Positions 53,344-62,023 of a DNA stretch of 64,000 nt are shown one piece after another. The translations under genes were made by a program, and so were the position numbers. Origin of the DNA: Reyranella sp. CPCC 100927. GTDB lineage: Bacteria > Pseudomonadota > Alphaproteobacteria > Reyranellales > Reyranellaceae. Positions within the stretch are counted from its first letter, which is position 1, and each line of letters opens with the position of its first letter. The notes under the pieces are model-generated. The model made no database searches, had not been told where the DNA came from, and saw only the letters and a program-made list of their open reading frames with translations. The stretch covers positions 310,001 through 374,000 of the forward strand of contig NZ_VOHA01000004.1 of NCBI RefSeq assembly GCF_007859315.1, given 5' to 3'.

Positions 53344-53461
53344 ACGGATTCCTTTCTCGCGCAGCACAGCTCCGGAGAAACGCATGGCGAGCACAGGTGA
53401 ATGCTCCGCATTCACCAGGTCGAACCATGCGGCACGGGGAGGGACCGGAAGGAGGTCGATC

Positions 53462-55717
53462 TTGGCTGACGATACGTCGCTGCTGGCGGAAATCGAGGCG
53501 CGTTACGAGGCGGCGCGCGACCATGCCTCGCGCTGGCGCGAGGAGGCTCGCGAGGCGTTTCGCTTCTATGCCGGCGAGCAGTGGGACGATGCCGATGTCG
53601 CCAAGATGGAGGAGCAGCAGCGGCCGGTGGTGACGTTCAACCGCGTCATGCGGCTGGTCAATGCCGTGATCGGCCACGAGGCCAACAACCGGGCTGAAGT
53701 GCGCTATGTCCCCCGTACGCTGGGCGATGCCCGGGTCAACGAGCTGTTGACCAGCGCCAGTGCCTATTTCCGCGATGCTTGTGACGCCGAGTTCGAGGAG
53801 TCCGATGCCTTCCGCGACATGATCGTGAGCGGCATGGGCTGGACCAACGACCGGTTGAGCGATACGAGCAATCCGGACTACGATCTCATTGAAGAACGCG
53901 TCGATCCGCTTGAGATGCTATGGGATCCATCGAGCCAGAAACCTAACCTCGCCGACGCCCGCTATCTCTTCCGCCGCAAGCGCTACGCCGAAAAGGAAAT
54001 CAAGGCGATCTGGCCCGATTTTACCGGCCCGTTCGGCGGTGGTTTCGATGACGACATCGACGACGAGGGCGAGCCCGTCGATCGCTCGCCGCGGTCGAGC
54101 TATCGCGGCGATGGGGATAGCCGGGACATCCGGCCCGACATCCTCGTGCTCGAGTACCAGTACAAGGAGCGCGAGGCCTACTATGTGGTCAGCCAGCCGG
54201 GTGTGGCCGAGACCGTCGAGATCGCAGCCGACGACTTGAATGAAGAACTGCGCGACAGGTTGAAGGAACGCGGCATTCCGTTCGTGATGAAGCGGCGCAC
54301 GGTCGCACGCCGCTGCTTCGTGATCGGCCGCACGATCGTGCAGGGGCCGGATGTCGTTTGTCCGCACGATTTTACCTACCACTGCATGACAGGCTTCCGC
54401 GACCGTGAGCATCATCATTGGTTCGGTATCGTGCGCATGCTGAAGGATCCGCAGCGCTGGTCCAACAAGTGGCTGGCGCAGATCATGCATATCCTCAACA
54501 GCAATGCCAAAGGCGGCCTGATGGCGGAGGAGAGCGCCGTCGCCGACCGCCACGAGTTCGAGGCGAGCTGGGCCGATCCGGCGGCGGTGACTTGGTTCGC
54601 CGACGGCGCGCTGAAGAACAACATGGTGCAGCCCAAGCCGCCGCCGACCTGGCCGGCCGGCGTCGAGCGCCTGCTGCAGTATGCCAACGCCAGCTTCAAC
54701 GATGTCAGCGGAGTCAACCAGGAATTGCTCGGCCTCGCCGATCGCGAACAGCCGGGTGTACTGGAGTGGCAACGCAAGCAGAGTGCCGTGACCTTGCTGG
54801 CACCGCTGTTCGATTCGCTGCGCCGCTTTCGCAAGATGCAGGGCCGTTGCTGGCTTTACATGATGCAGCGCTATGTCAGCGACGGGCGCATCATCCGCAT
54901 CACGCAGGACAACGGCCAGGTGGCCGGCGTTCCATTCGGCGGATCGCCGGAAACGCAGGCGCCCCTGCCACCGCAGTGGAAGCTGCCCGAAACGGCCGAC
55001 TACGACGTCATCGTCGACCAGGCCGCGACGGCGCCGAATCAGAAGGAGCAGACCTGGGCGGTGCTGAGCCAGCTCTTTCCGCTGCTCGGGAACATCCTGC
55101 CGCCGCAGATGATGATGCTGGCTGTCGAATACTCGCCGCTGCCGGAATCCTTCGTCGCCAAACTCAAGGAAATGCAGAAGCAGCTCGAGTCGCAGGGACC
55201 ACCGCCCAATCCGGGGATGGTCCAGATGCAGGCACAGATGCAGGCCCAGCAAGCCGAGTTGCAGATGCGACGGCAGGAAGCGGAAGCCCAAATGCAGCTC
55301 GATCGGGCCCGAGCCCAGAACGATATGGAGATCCAGCGTCAGAAGCTGCAGGCGCAGATCGAGCTGGATCGCCAACGCGCTCAGTCCGAGGCAATGCTGA
55401 GTGCCGAGAAGCTGGCTCAAGAGGCTCATACGGCAGAGCAACGCCAGGCACTGGAAGCCGAAGCCCAGGGCCTGAAGCTTGAGCTCGCGAGCGCGGCAGC
55501 CGATGGTCGAGGACCGATCACACGTCTGTTCGAGGGACTGTCGGAGCGACAGGATCAGGCGCTGGCAGCGCTGGCGGAGAGCAACATGCGCAGCTCTTCG
55601 GCGCTGGCTGCCGGCCTTGCCGATCTGGCCAGGGCGTTGATGGCCGACAACGAACTGGTGCGCGATCCACGGACCGGCCGCGCCATCGGAACGCGCCGCG
55701 TGGCGCGTTCGGCCTGA
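53462..55717 (+). CDS. Phage portal protein (P22-like)
   Basis: 751 residues. The N-terminal half follows the P22 portal pattern: EIEARYEAARDHASRWREEAREAFRFYAGEQWDD, QQRPVVTFNRVMRLVNAVIGHEANNRAEVRYVPR, DPLEMLWDPSSQKPNLADARYLFRRK. The last 200 residues are a Gln/Ala-rich coiled coil (about residues 575-680). It would form the dodecameric DNA gate of the head. A TTG start at 53462 with AAGGAGGT is chosen; an ATG at 53384 with GGAG would add 26 unlikely residues. Confidence 0.9.
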   Translation: MADDTSLLAEIEARYEAARDHASRWREEAREAFRFYAGEQWDDADVAKMEEQQRPVVTFNRVMRLVNAVIGHEANNRAEVRYVPRTLGDARVNELLTSASAYFRDACDAEFEESDAFRDMIVSGMGWTNDRLSDTSNPDYDLIEERVDPLEMLWDPSSQKPNLADARYLFRRKRYAEKEIKAIWPDFTGPFGGGFDDDIDDEGEPVDRSPRSSYRGDGDSRDIRPDILVLEYQYKEREAYYVVSQPGVAETVEIAADDLNEELRDRLKERGIPFVMKRRTVARRCFVIGRTIVQGPDVVCPHDFTYHCMTGFRDREHHHWFGIVRMLKDPQRWSNKWLAQIMHILNSNAKGGLMAEESAVADRHEFEASWADPAAVTWFADGALKNNMVQPKPPPTWPAGVERLLQYANASFNDVSGVNQELLGLADREQPGVLEWQRKQSAVTLLAPLFDSLRRFRKMQGRCWLYMMQRYVSDGRIIRITQDNGQVAGVPFGGSPETQAPLPPQWKLPETADYDVIVDQAATAPNQKEQTWAVLSQLFPLLGNILPPQMMMLAVEYSPLPESFVAKLKEMQKQLESQGPPPNPGMVQMQAQMQAQQAELQMRRQEAEAQMQLDRARAQNDMEIQRQKLQAQIELDRQRAQSEAMLSAEKLAQEAHTAEQRQALEAEAQGLKLELASAAADGRGPITRLFEGLSERQDQALAALAESNMRSSSALAAGLADLARALMADNELVRDPRTGRAIGTRRVARSA

Positions 55718-55752
55718 GAAACACCGTTCCGAACTCTCTTCCGGGTGACGAT

Positions 55753-56160
55753 ATGACGGTTCAGCTCTCCACGTCTGTTCGCAATGCCGAGCTCGACGCC
55801 ATCGAGACGGCGATCGGTACCTCAGCCGTCCTGAAGATCCGCACCGGCGCGCAGCCTGCCACGTGTGCGACGGCCGACAGCGGCACGGTGCTCGCGACCT
55901 GTAGTCTGCCCAGCGACTGGATGACACCAGCGTCGGGTGGCAGCAAGGCGCTGAGCGGCACCTGGCAGGACGCCAGCGCCGATAATTCGGGCACAGCAGC
56001 TCATTGGCGGCTCTACGCCAGCGACGGCGCAACCTGCCATGCCCAGGGCACGATCACGCTGACGGGTGGCGGCGGTGACATGACGGTCGACGCCGTCAAT
56101 TTCACGGCCGGGCAACAGTTCACCGTGACGGCCTTCACGCTGACGGCGGGTAATGCCTGA
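55753..56160 (+). CDS. Small phage structural-type protein
   Basis: 135 residues, beta-rich: SVRNAELDAIETAIGTSAVLKIRTG, DASADNSGTAAHWRLYASDG and GTITLTGGGGDMTVDAVNFTAGQQFTVTAFTLT. Proteins of this pattern occur in the head/neck gene sets of many tailed phages, but I know no defined function. Its stop shares a base with the next ATG (TGATG). Confidence 0.65.
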   Translation: MTVQLSTSVRNAELDAIETAIGTSAVLKIRTGAQPATCATADSGTVLATCSLPSDWMTPASGGSKALSGTWQDASADNSGTAAHWRLYASDGATCHAQGTITLTGGGGDMTVDAVNFTAGQQFTVTAFTLTAGNA

Positions 56161-56933
56161 TGGCCGACCAGAAGCTTTCCCAGCTCGCGGCTCGCGAGGC
56201 CACCGTCGGCGATCCGTTCAACGACCTGCTGTACTACGTCGTGGCGGAAGGCGCGACCGGCGCCGACAAGCAGCGCAAGACCACGCCATTTGATCTGTTG
56301 ATCGGCTGCTTCCGGCGGATGTCGTTCTTCTTTGCCGACTTCCACAGCTTCACTGATATGAACACGTTCGGCCGAATCGAGACGTCGAATCAGGTCGACA
56401 CATCGCATCAGGGTGTCGTCGAAGTCCGCATTACCAACGTCGACGATGTCGGCGGCGTGTGGGGTGTCTATCGTGGCGTCAATATGGGCGACGGCGCGCT
56501 CCGTTTTGTCGCTTGCGTCAAGATCGGCGATGATCTCAGCACCCCCACCGATCGCTATCAGGCACTCGTCGGCATGCCCATGGAAGGTGATGCCCAGGCC
56601 GACCAAGCCGGTATCTATCTCCGCTATAGCGACGACGTGAACGGCGGCAAGTGGCAGTTGGTGACGGGCAACGTGAACAGCGGGACGACGGTAGTCGATA
56701 CGGGCGTACTCGTCGAGGCTGCCACATGGTATCGGATACAGATCGACGTCGCGGCCGATTTGTCGTCATGCAGCGCCAGCGTGAACGGCAGCGTGCCGGT
56801 GGCGGCGACGACGAATGTTCACGATCGCGACGCGACGCTGGGCATCAACGCGCGCAAGATTACCGGCACCGATGAGCGGCGACTGATCATCGACTATTTG
56901 GCGTTCGTAAAACATCTCGCAACGGCCAGGTGA
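56160..56933 (+). CDS. Phage-module protein, predicted beta-sandwich (adhesin/lectin-like)
   Basis: 257 residues. The N-terminus MADQKLSQLAAREATVGDPFNDLLYYVV resembles the head-binding start of phage fibre-type proteins. The rest looks like a jelly-roll carbohydrate-binding or concanavalin-like fold (GVVEVRITNVDDVGGVWGVYRG; IYLRYSDDVNGGKWQLVTGN; WYRIQIDVAADLSSCSASVNG). Could be a decoration or receptor-binding protein; inference from pattern only. Confidence 0.6.
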   Translation: MADQKLSQLAAREATVGDPFNDLLYYVVAEGATGADKQRKTTPFDLLIGCFRRMSFFFADFHSFTDMNTFGRIETSNQVDTSHQGVVEVRITNVDDVGGVWGVYRGVNMGDGALRFVACVKIGDDLSTPTDRYQALVGMPMEGDAQADQAGIYLRYSDDVNGGKWQLVTGNVNSGTTVVDTGVLVEAATWYRIQIDVAADLSSCSASVNGSVPVAATTNVHDRDATLGINARKITGTDERRLIIDYLAFVKHLATAR

Positions 56934-56937
56934 GGCG

Positions 56938-57113
56938 ATGAACCACGAACGCAAGGCGCAACGTGACATCGAACGGATCACGGGCGCCGGGCAGGATGGC
57001 GAGCCACTCGTCCAGGATCTGGTTCGCAAGCGATCCTGGTGGTTTTCTGGGATCAGAATGAAGCGTTGCGAGAGCGTATCGCAACGTTTGGCCGTGTGAT
57101 GGCGCAGCGCTGA
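56938..57113 (+). pseudogene. Small phage-module gene with an apparent -1 frameshift
   Basis: ATG at 56938 opens a frame (MNHERKAQRDIERITGAGQD, then EPLVQDLVRK) that ends at a TGA at 57097-57099. From about 57030 the -1 frame reads AILVVFWDQNEALRERIATF then GRVMAQR, stopping at 57111-57113, where TGATG overlaps the next start. The second stop copies the junction style of the previous gene pair, so the intact protein probably had about 58 residues. Either a real disruption, a sequencing error, or programmed slippage; no canonical slippery heptamer is seen. Confidence 0.5.
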
Positions 57114-57838
57114 TGGCCAATTTCCTTCGTCTCGAAACAAGTGATCGTCTGCTGCTGGAGGCAGGGGACGGGCTGCTGCTTGAAGATCAGGCCGGTGCGG
57201 CAAACACCGGCGCGGCTGCCGTGACACTCGATGCTGCGACCGTTGTGGGCACAGCAGGACTCGCGGTCAAAGGTAACGCATCGGTTGCACTCGGCGCGGT
57301 CAGCACCGCTGCTATCGGCACCGGCGTTGTCAAGGCGACAGGGACCATCGGACTTGCGCCGGTCACCGCGACGGCCCGCGGCACGCTGGCACTCAAAGGA
57401 AGCACGGCAGTCTCATTGGCGGCCACCGCTGTTGCCGCCACCGGCGGCCAGGGCGGGACCGCGGCGGCTCTCATCGGGCTTGCCGATGCGGGCTTGGTTG
57501 CCACGGCGATGATTTCCGGAACGGCCACGACATCGCCGTCAGGTCAACGCGGCGGTGGCTGGTCGGCGCACGAGTTTGCCCGCCTGCGCCACAAGCTCGC
57601 GCGTAAGAAGAAGCGGCTGCATCAGGTGGCGGCTGCGACGCTTGAGAGCCTGCCGCCGGACGACAGCAACGCCGATGCAATCGCTTCCATCGTTCGCCGG
57701 ATCGAAGCGGCGGTGGCGCAGTTGCAAGCCGCGACGACCATGGCGGCGCTGCGCGATGTTCAAGGGCGCCTTTATGCCGCCCGGGCATCGATCGAAGCGG
57801 AAATCGACGATGAGGACATCCTTTTACTGACTGCTTAG
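57113..57838 (+). CDS. Phage-module protein with Ala/Gly/Thr/Val repeats
   Basis: 241 residues. After MANFLRLETSDRLLLEAGDGLLLED come about 110 residues of loosely repeated 15-25-residue units (AVTLDAATVVGTAGLAVKG, SVALGAVSTAAIGTGVVKATG, TIGLAPVTATARGTLALKG), suggesting a beta-structured stalk. The C-terminal 90 residues are helical and charged (FARLRHKLARKKKRLHQVAA ... IVRRIEAAVAQLQ). Structural role likely; family unknown. TGATG overlap with the preceding frame. Confidence 0.6.
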   Translation: MANFLRLETSDRLLLEAGDGLLLEDQAGAANTGAAAVTLDAATVVGTAGLAVKGNASVALGAVSTAAIGTGVVKATGTIGLAPVTATARGTLALKGSTAVSLAATAVAATGGQGGTAAALIGLADAGLVATAMISGTATTSPSGQRGGGWSAHEFARLRHKLARKKKRLHQVAAATLESLPPDDSNADAIASIVRRIEAAVAQLQAATTMAALRDVQGRLYAARASIEAEIDDEDILLLTA

Positions 57839-57846
57839 GAGAGCTC

Positions 57847-58731
57847 ATGAGCATGTTTGATCAGAAACCCGGCGGCGAGCCCAGCGCCGAAGCCGAGCTG
57901 GCGACCCTGCAGGCCGAGGCGACGCAACAACCGGAACCTGGGTCGGACTCCGCGCAGCACGACGGAAGCGCCGCGGCACCCGATGCCGTCGAGCCAGAAG
58001 CGGGCAACGATGGTGATCCGGGTGACGACACACGTCAGGTACCTCTGAGCGCACTCAAGCTGGAACGCAGCAAGCGGCGTGCGCTGGAGGAGCGGCTGAC
58101 GGCGTTCAACGAACAGATGGAAGCGCTGGCGCACCAGCATCAGCAGGCGCAAATGCAGCCGCCGCAGGAGGGCCCGCCCGATCCCGAGCACGACCCGATC
58201 GGTGCGCTGCGCTACGAGCGGCAACAGCGCGAGCACTTGCAGCACTACCTGCAATCCCAGGCGCTCGAGCAGCGCGTGGCGCAGGACTACGTTGCCGATG
58301 CACAGCGTTTCGCGGCGCAGACGCCCGACTTCGCGGATGCCTACAACCATCTCTTCGCCGGCCGGGTTGCCGAACTGCGGGCCCAGGGTTGGCACGATGA
58401 CGCCATCCGTGGCCAGGTCCAACGCGAGGAATTCAACATCGCGCTGGGTGCGCTGCGCGCCGGCCGCAGCCCGGCGCAGCAGGCCTATGAACTCGCCAAG
58501 GCACGGGGATATGCGCGCGGTGCGGGACGGGCAGCGTCGGCATCAACCGATCCGACGCTGGCGGCACTGAAGGCGCGTGCAGCCGCCTCGATCAGCGAAG
58601 GGGGCACACCGCCGCGTTCCAACCTGTCGTTGGAGGAGATCGGCCGGCTCAGCGGTCCGGCATTCGATGCGGCATTCGAGCGCTATACGCGCGCCCAGGG
58701 CAAGCGGTCGAGCCTGTTCCGGAACGACTAG
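57847..58731 (+). CDS. Phage scaffolding-like protein
   Basis: 294 residues, acidic and Gln/Glu/Ala-rich at the N-terminus, a central coiled coil (QVPLSALKLERSKRRALEERLTAFNEQMEALAHQHQQ), then helical (ALEQRVAQDYVADAQRFAAQTPDFADAYNHLFAGR), ending with LSLEEIGRLSGPAFDAAFERYTRAQGK. This layout is typical of head scaffolding proteins, normally followed by the major capsid gene; here the module ends and an unrelated minus-strand gene follows. AGGAG before the ATG. Confidence 0.7.
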   Translation: MSMFDQKPGGEPSAEAELATLQAEATQQPEPGSDSAQHDGSAAAPDAVEPEAGNDGDPGDDTRQVPLSALKLERSKRRALEERLTAFNEQMEALAHQHQQAQMQPPQEGPPDPEHDPIGALRYERQQREHLQHYLQSQALEQRVAQDYVADAQRFAAQTPDFADAYNHLFAGRVAELRAQGWHDDAIRGQVQREEFNIALGALRAGRSPAQQAYELAKARGYARGAGRAASASTDPTLAALKARAAASISEGGTPPRSNLSLEEIGRLSGPAFDAAFERYTRAQGKRSSLFRND

Positions 58732-58732
58732 G

Positions 58733-59260
58733 CTACTGTTGCTCCGGCGCTGGTGATCGCGAGCCGGCGGCGACCAGCTGCTGCTTCACGCATTCGGTCA
58801 GGCGGGTGAGGGCCGCATCGGTGCCGGCGAGTGGGAAGGAGGCTCGCCGGCGCAGGACAGACACGGTGAGCATATTGCCCTGCCGGAATTGATTGAACAG
58901 CTCGGCCTGCTTGGGCAGTTCCGCCATCACAAGGGTCGGATTGCGGGCACGTCCCATCAACGGCTGCGGTGGCAGGTTGTCGACCTTGACCATGACGGGC
59001 ATGGTTTCGTCCGGGGTCAATGACCAGTCCTCGAAATTCCAGCCGACGCGCCAGGACCAGTTGCCGGATACGGCGAAGTACATGGTGCCGTTGCCGTATT
59101 GCGCGTTCATGGCGCAATGGGAGAAGCGTCCGTTGCGGTCATGGGCCGAGCCGTACCAGTTCCCCGATTCGAACGTTGCGCCCAGGATCTGCTGGGCGTC
59201 AGCCGGCCCCACCGTCACAGCGGCGGCGAGCAGGAGAGTGGCATAAATCCTGCGTTTCAT
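58733..59260 (-). CDS. Secreted protein of unknown function
   Basis: 175 residues from ATG 59260. Signal peptide (MKRRIYATLLLAAAVTVGPADA), then a small domain: GATFESGNWYGSAHDRNGRFSHCAMNAQYGNGTMYFAVSGNWSWRVGWNFEDWSL and a Cys near the C-terminus (LTECVKQQL) that may form a disulfide with the first. Aromatic-rich and periplasmic. Not recognised. It ends two bases after the scaffold gene on the other strand, so it marks the edge of the phage module. Confidence 0.6.
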   Translation of the reverse strand: MKRRIYATLLLAAAVTVGPADAQQILGATFESGNWYGSAHDRNGRFSHCAMNAQYGNGTMYFAVSGNWSWRVGWNFEDWSLTPDETMPVMVKVDNLPPQPLMGRARNPTLVMAELPKQAELFNQFRQGNMLTVSVLRRRASFPLAGTDAALTRLTECVKQQLVAAGSRSPAPEQQ

Positions 59261-59347
59261 GATTGTCTGCATATACCCGGTGGGTACACTTGACTAGACC
59301 GGGCGGGTAGGGCAATCGCCGCGGACAGAATACGGGGGAGAACAGCC

Positions 59348-60298
59348 ATGAAAGCATCCTGGACCGCGGCGGCCGTCGCTGTCGCCGCGCTGTCGCTGTC
59401 GACCGCTGCGGCGGCGCAGGAGACCAAGGTCGCCATCGGGATCAGCGGTTGGACCGGATTTGCGCCGCTGACACTGGCCAAGGAGGCCGGTATCTTCAAG
59501 AAGAACGGCCTTGACGTCACGATCAAGAAGGTACCGCAGGCCAGCCGTCACCTGGCCATCGGCTCCGGTGACATCCAGTGTGCAGCAACCACGGTCGAAA
59601 CCTGGATCGTCTGGAACGCCAACGGAATTGCCACCAAGCAGATCTTCCAGCTCGACAAGTCCTACGGCGCCGATGGCATGGTCGTGCGCAATGACGTCCA
59701 GAAGATCGCCGACCTGAAGGGCAAGAAGGTGGCGGCCTCGGCCCCCGGTACGGCGCCCTATTTCACGCTGGCCTGGTTCCTCAAGAAGAACGGGCTGAGC
59801 GTCAAGGACGTCACGGTCGTCAACATGGAGCCAGGGCCGGCGGCACAGGCCTTCATCGCCGGCCAGAACGATGCCGCGATGACGTATGAACCTTACCTGT
59901 CATCGGTGCGATCGGCCCCTCAGGCCGGCAAGATCATCGCCACGACGTTGGACTACCCGATGATCATGGACACGTTCGGCTGCACGCCGAAATTCCTCGA
60001 TGACAATCCCAAGGCGGCCAAGGCGTTTACCGACAGCTACTTCGAGGCGCTCGCGATGATCGAAAAGGACCAGGCCAAGGCCTACGAGATCATGGGCGCC
60101 GACGTGAAGCAAACCGGCGAGCAGTTCGGCAACTCCGCCAAGTACCTGCGCTGGCAGGGCCGGGAGGCCAACAAGAAGTTCTTTGCCGGGGAACTGCAGG
60201 CCTTCTCCGCCGAATCGGCGGCTCTGTTGCTCGAGGTCGGTATCATCAAGCAGGCACCCGATATCGCCACGATCATCGACACGCGCTTCCAGCAGTGA
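59348..60298 (+). CDS. ABC transporter substrate-binding protein (NMT1/SsuA-like)
   Basis: 316 residues. Signal peptide (MKASWTAAAVAVAALSLSTAAAAQ) and a mature NMT1/THI5-like domain: VAIGISGWTGFAPLTLAKEAGIFKKNGLDVTI, RHLAIGSGDIQCAATTVETWIVWN and AASAPGTAPYFTLAWFLKKNGL. Binds a nitrate-, sulfonate-, taurine- or pyrimidine-like ligand in the periplasm. GGGAG before the ATG. First gene of a three-gene importer, separated from the permease by a hairpin element. Confidence 0.88.
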   Translation: MKASWTAAAVAVAALSLSTAAAAQETKVAIGISGWTGFAPLTLAKEAGIFKKNGLDVTIKKVPQASRHLAIGSGDIQCAATTVETWIVWNANGIATKQIFQLDKSYGADGMVVRNDVQKIADLKGKKVAASAPGTAPYFTLAWFLKKNGLSVKDVTVVNMEPGPAAQAFIAGQNDAAMTYEPYLSSVRSAPQAGKIIATTLDYPMIMDTFGCTPKFLDDNPKAAKAFTDSYFEALAMIEKDQAKAYEIMGADVKQTGEQFGNSAKYLRWQGREANKKFFAGELQAFSAESAALLLEVGIIKQAPDIATIIDTRFQQ

Positions 60299-60306
60299 GG
60301 GCCTTT

Positions 60307-60353
60307 GTCGTTCCGGGCGCAGCTCAAGGATCCTTCGCTGCGCCTGGGATGAC
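60307..60353. repeat. Inverted repeat between importer genes (REP-like)
   Basis: 17-base arms (60307-60323 and 60337-60353) with three mismatches and a 13-base centre; the right arm read in reverse is GTCATCCCAGGCGCAGC. It lies 8 bases after the binding-protein stop, where such hairpins often protect the upstream mRNA and raise the level of binding protein over membrane subunits. Confidence 0.7.
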
Positions 60354-60370
60354 AGCCGCGGAACAAACGA

Positions 60371-61147
60371 ATGCCTCGTCCTCTTGAGCCTGTCGGCCGC
60401 GCCGCGCGTGTCGGGCTGGGAATCGCCTTCTTCGTGGTCTTCGTCGCCGTGTGGGCGGCGGCGACCCTGGGCGGTTTCGTCTCCAAGACCTTCCTGGCCG
60501 ATCCGCTCACCATGCTGGCGGACGGCTGGACCCTGCTGACCCGTTTCGGCTTCGCTTACGATATCGCCGTGACCGTCTGGCGCGTGGTGGGCGGGTTTGT
60601 CCTGGCGGCCCTGGTCGCGATGCCGTTGGGCATCCTGATGGGCGCTTACAAGCCCGTGGAGGCCTTCCTCGAACCGTTCGTATCCTTCGCACGCTATCTG
60701 CCGGCATCCGCCTTCGTGCCGCTGTTGATCCTGTGGGCCGGCATCGGCGAGACCCAGAAGCTGCTGGTGATCTTCATCGGCTCGGTCTTCCAGATCATCC
60801 TGATGGTGGCCGTCAGCGTCGGCCAGACCCGGCGTGACCTGGTCGAGGCTGCCTACACATTGGGATGCGGCGACCGCTCGGTGGTCAGCCGCGTGCTGAT
60901 TCCGTCCAGCGCCCCCGACATTGCCGAGATCCTGCGGCTGGTTCTGGGCTGGGCATGGACGTACGTGATCGTCGCCGAACTGATCGGTTCGTCATCCGGC
61001 ATCGGCCACATGATCATCGATAGCCAGGCCCTGCTGGCCACCGGGCAGATGATCTTCGGCATCATCATCATCGGCCTGATCGGCCTGGTCTCCGATTTCC
61101 TCTTCAAGGCCGGCAATCGGGCGTTGTTCCCGTGGAGGGCGGCGTGA
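60371..61147 (+). CDS. ABC transporter permease (nitrate/sulfonate/taurine type)
   Basis: 258 residues, about six helices ([20 protein letters not shown] first) and the coupling loop [50 protein letters not shown] at 60371. Its stop overlaps the GTG start of the ATPase. Inner-membrane component of the importer encoded with 59348 and 61144. Confidence 0.9.
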   Translation: MPRPLEPVGRAARVGLGIAFFVVFVAVWAAATLGGFVSKTFLADPLTMLADGWTLLTRFGFAYDIAVTVWRVVGGFVLAALVAMPLGILMGAYKPVEAFLEPFVSFARYLPASAFVPLLILWAGIGETQKLLVIFIGSVFQIILMVAVSVGQTRRDLVEAAYTLGCGDRSVVSRVLIPSSAPDIAEILRLVLGWAWTYVIVAELIGSSSGIGHMIIDSQALLATGQMIFGIIIIGLIGLVSDFLFKAGNRALFPWRAA

Positions 61148-61929
61148 CCAAGCTGCTCGTGGACGGCGTCTCGCGCGTCTTTCCGGGAGTGCATGGCGGT
61201 GCGCCGACGCGGGCGCTGGAGCCCACGAACCTCAGCGTCGCCGCCAACGACTTCATCGCCATTCTCGGTCCGTCGGGCTGCGGCAAGTCCACGCTGCTGC
61301 GCATTGTGGCGGGACTGGACCGGCCGACCACGGGCCGCGTGCTGCTTGATCAACGTGAGGTACGGGGTCCGGGCGCCGACCGCGGCATGGTCTTCCAGTC
61401 CTACACGCTCTTCCCGTGGCTGAACGTCGCCCAGAACATTGCCTTCGGCCTGCGCGAGCGGCGCTTGCCGGCGGCCGAGCAGCAGGCGATCGTTGCGCAA
61501 TACATCGAGCGCGTGGGCCTGCGGGGCTTCGAGAAGCACTGGCCCAAGCAACTGTCCGGCGGCATGCAGCAACGCACCGCCATCGCCCGGGCACTGGCCA
61601 ACAATCCCGAGATCATGCTGCTGGACGAACCGTTCGGCGCCCTCGATACCCAGACGCGGGCCCTGATGCAGGAGCTGCTGCTGGGCATCTGGGAACGTGA
61701 CCGCAAGACCGTGCTGTTCGTGACGCATGACATCGAGGAGGCGATCTTCGTCGCTTCGCGCGTCGTGGTCATGACGGCGCGCCCCGGCCGGATCAAGGCC
61801 GACATCGCGATCGACCTGCCACACCCGCGGCACTACACGGTGAAGACGACACCGGCATTTTCCGAGCTGAAGGCACGCCTGACGGAGGAGATCCGCGCCG
61901 AAGCCGTGCAGGCGGCAGGGGAGCATTGA
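61144..61929 (+). CDS. ABC transporter ATP-binding protein (nitrate/sulfonate/taurine type)
   Basis: 261 residues: Walker [10 protein letters not shown]-loop [22 protein letters not shown], signature LSGGMQQR, Walker [17 protein letters not shown] and [11 protein letters not shown], with the MTARPGRI tail motif of the TauB/NrtD/SsuB family. GTG at 61144 (GTGA overlap) behind GGAGG. Confidence 0.92.
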   Translation: MTKLLVDGVSRVFPGVHGGAPTRALEPTNLSVAANDFIAILGPSGCGKSTLLRIVAGLDRPTTGRVLLDQREVRGPGADRGMVFQSYTLFPWLNVAQNIAFGLRERRLPAAEQQAIVAQYIERVGLRGFEKHWPKQLSGGMQQRTAIARALANNPEIMLLDEPFGALDTQTRALMQELLLGIWERDRKTVLFVTHDIEEAIFVASRVVVMTARPGRIKADIAIDLPHPRHYTVKTTPAFSELKARLTEEIRAEAVQAAGEH

Positions 61930-62023
61930 CCGATCAGCCCTGGATTTCAGGGCATGATGGGGCTATCGACGGGCCCGCGCATCGCACCTCGGTGTCGGAT
62001 CGCCTTGCCCCGGAAAGCGCCTG

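Noticed and set aside
53918-56032. 704-residue open frame on the minus strand
   Set aside because: Fully antisense to the portal and next phage gene. Its translation is Arg/His/Leu-rich with no family motif, as expected from GC-rich shadow frames.
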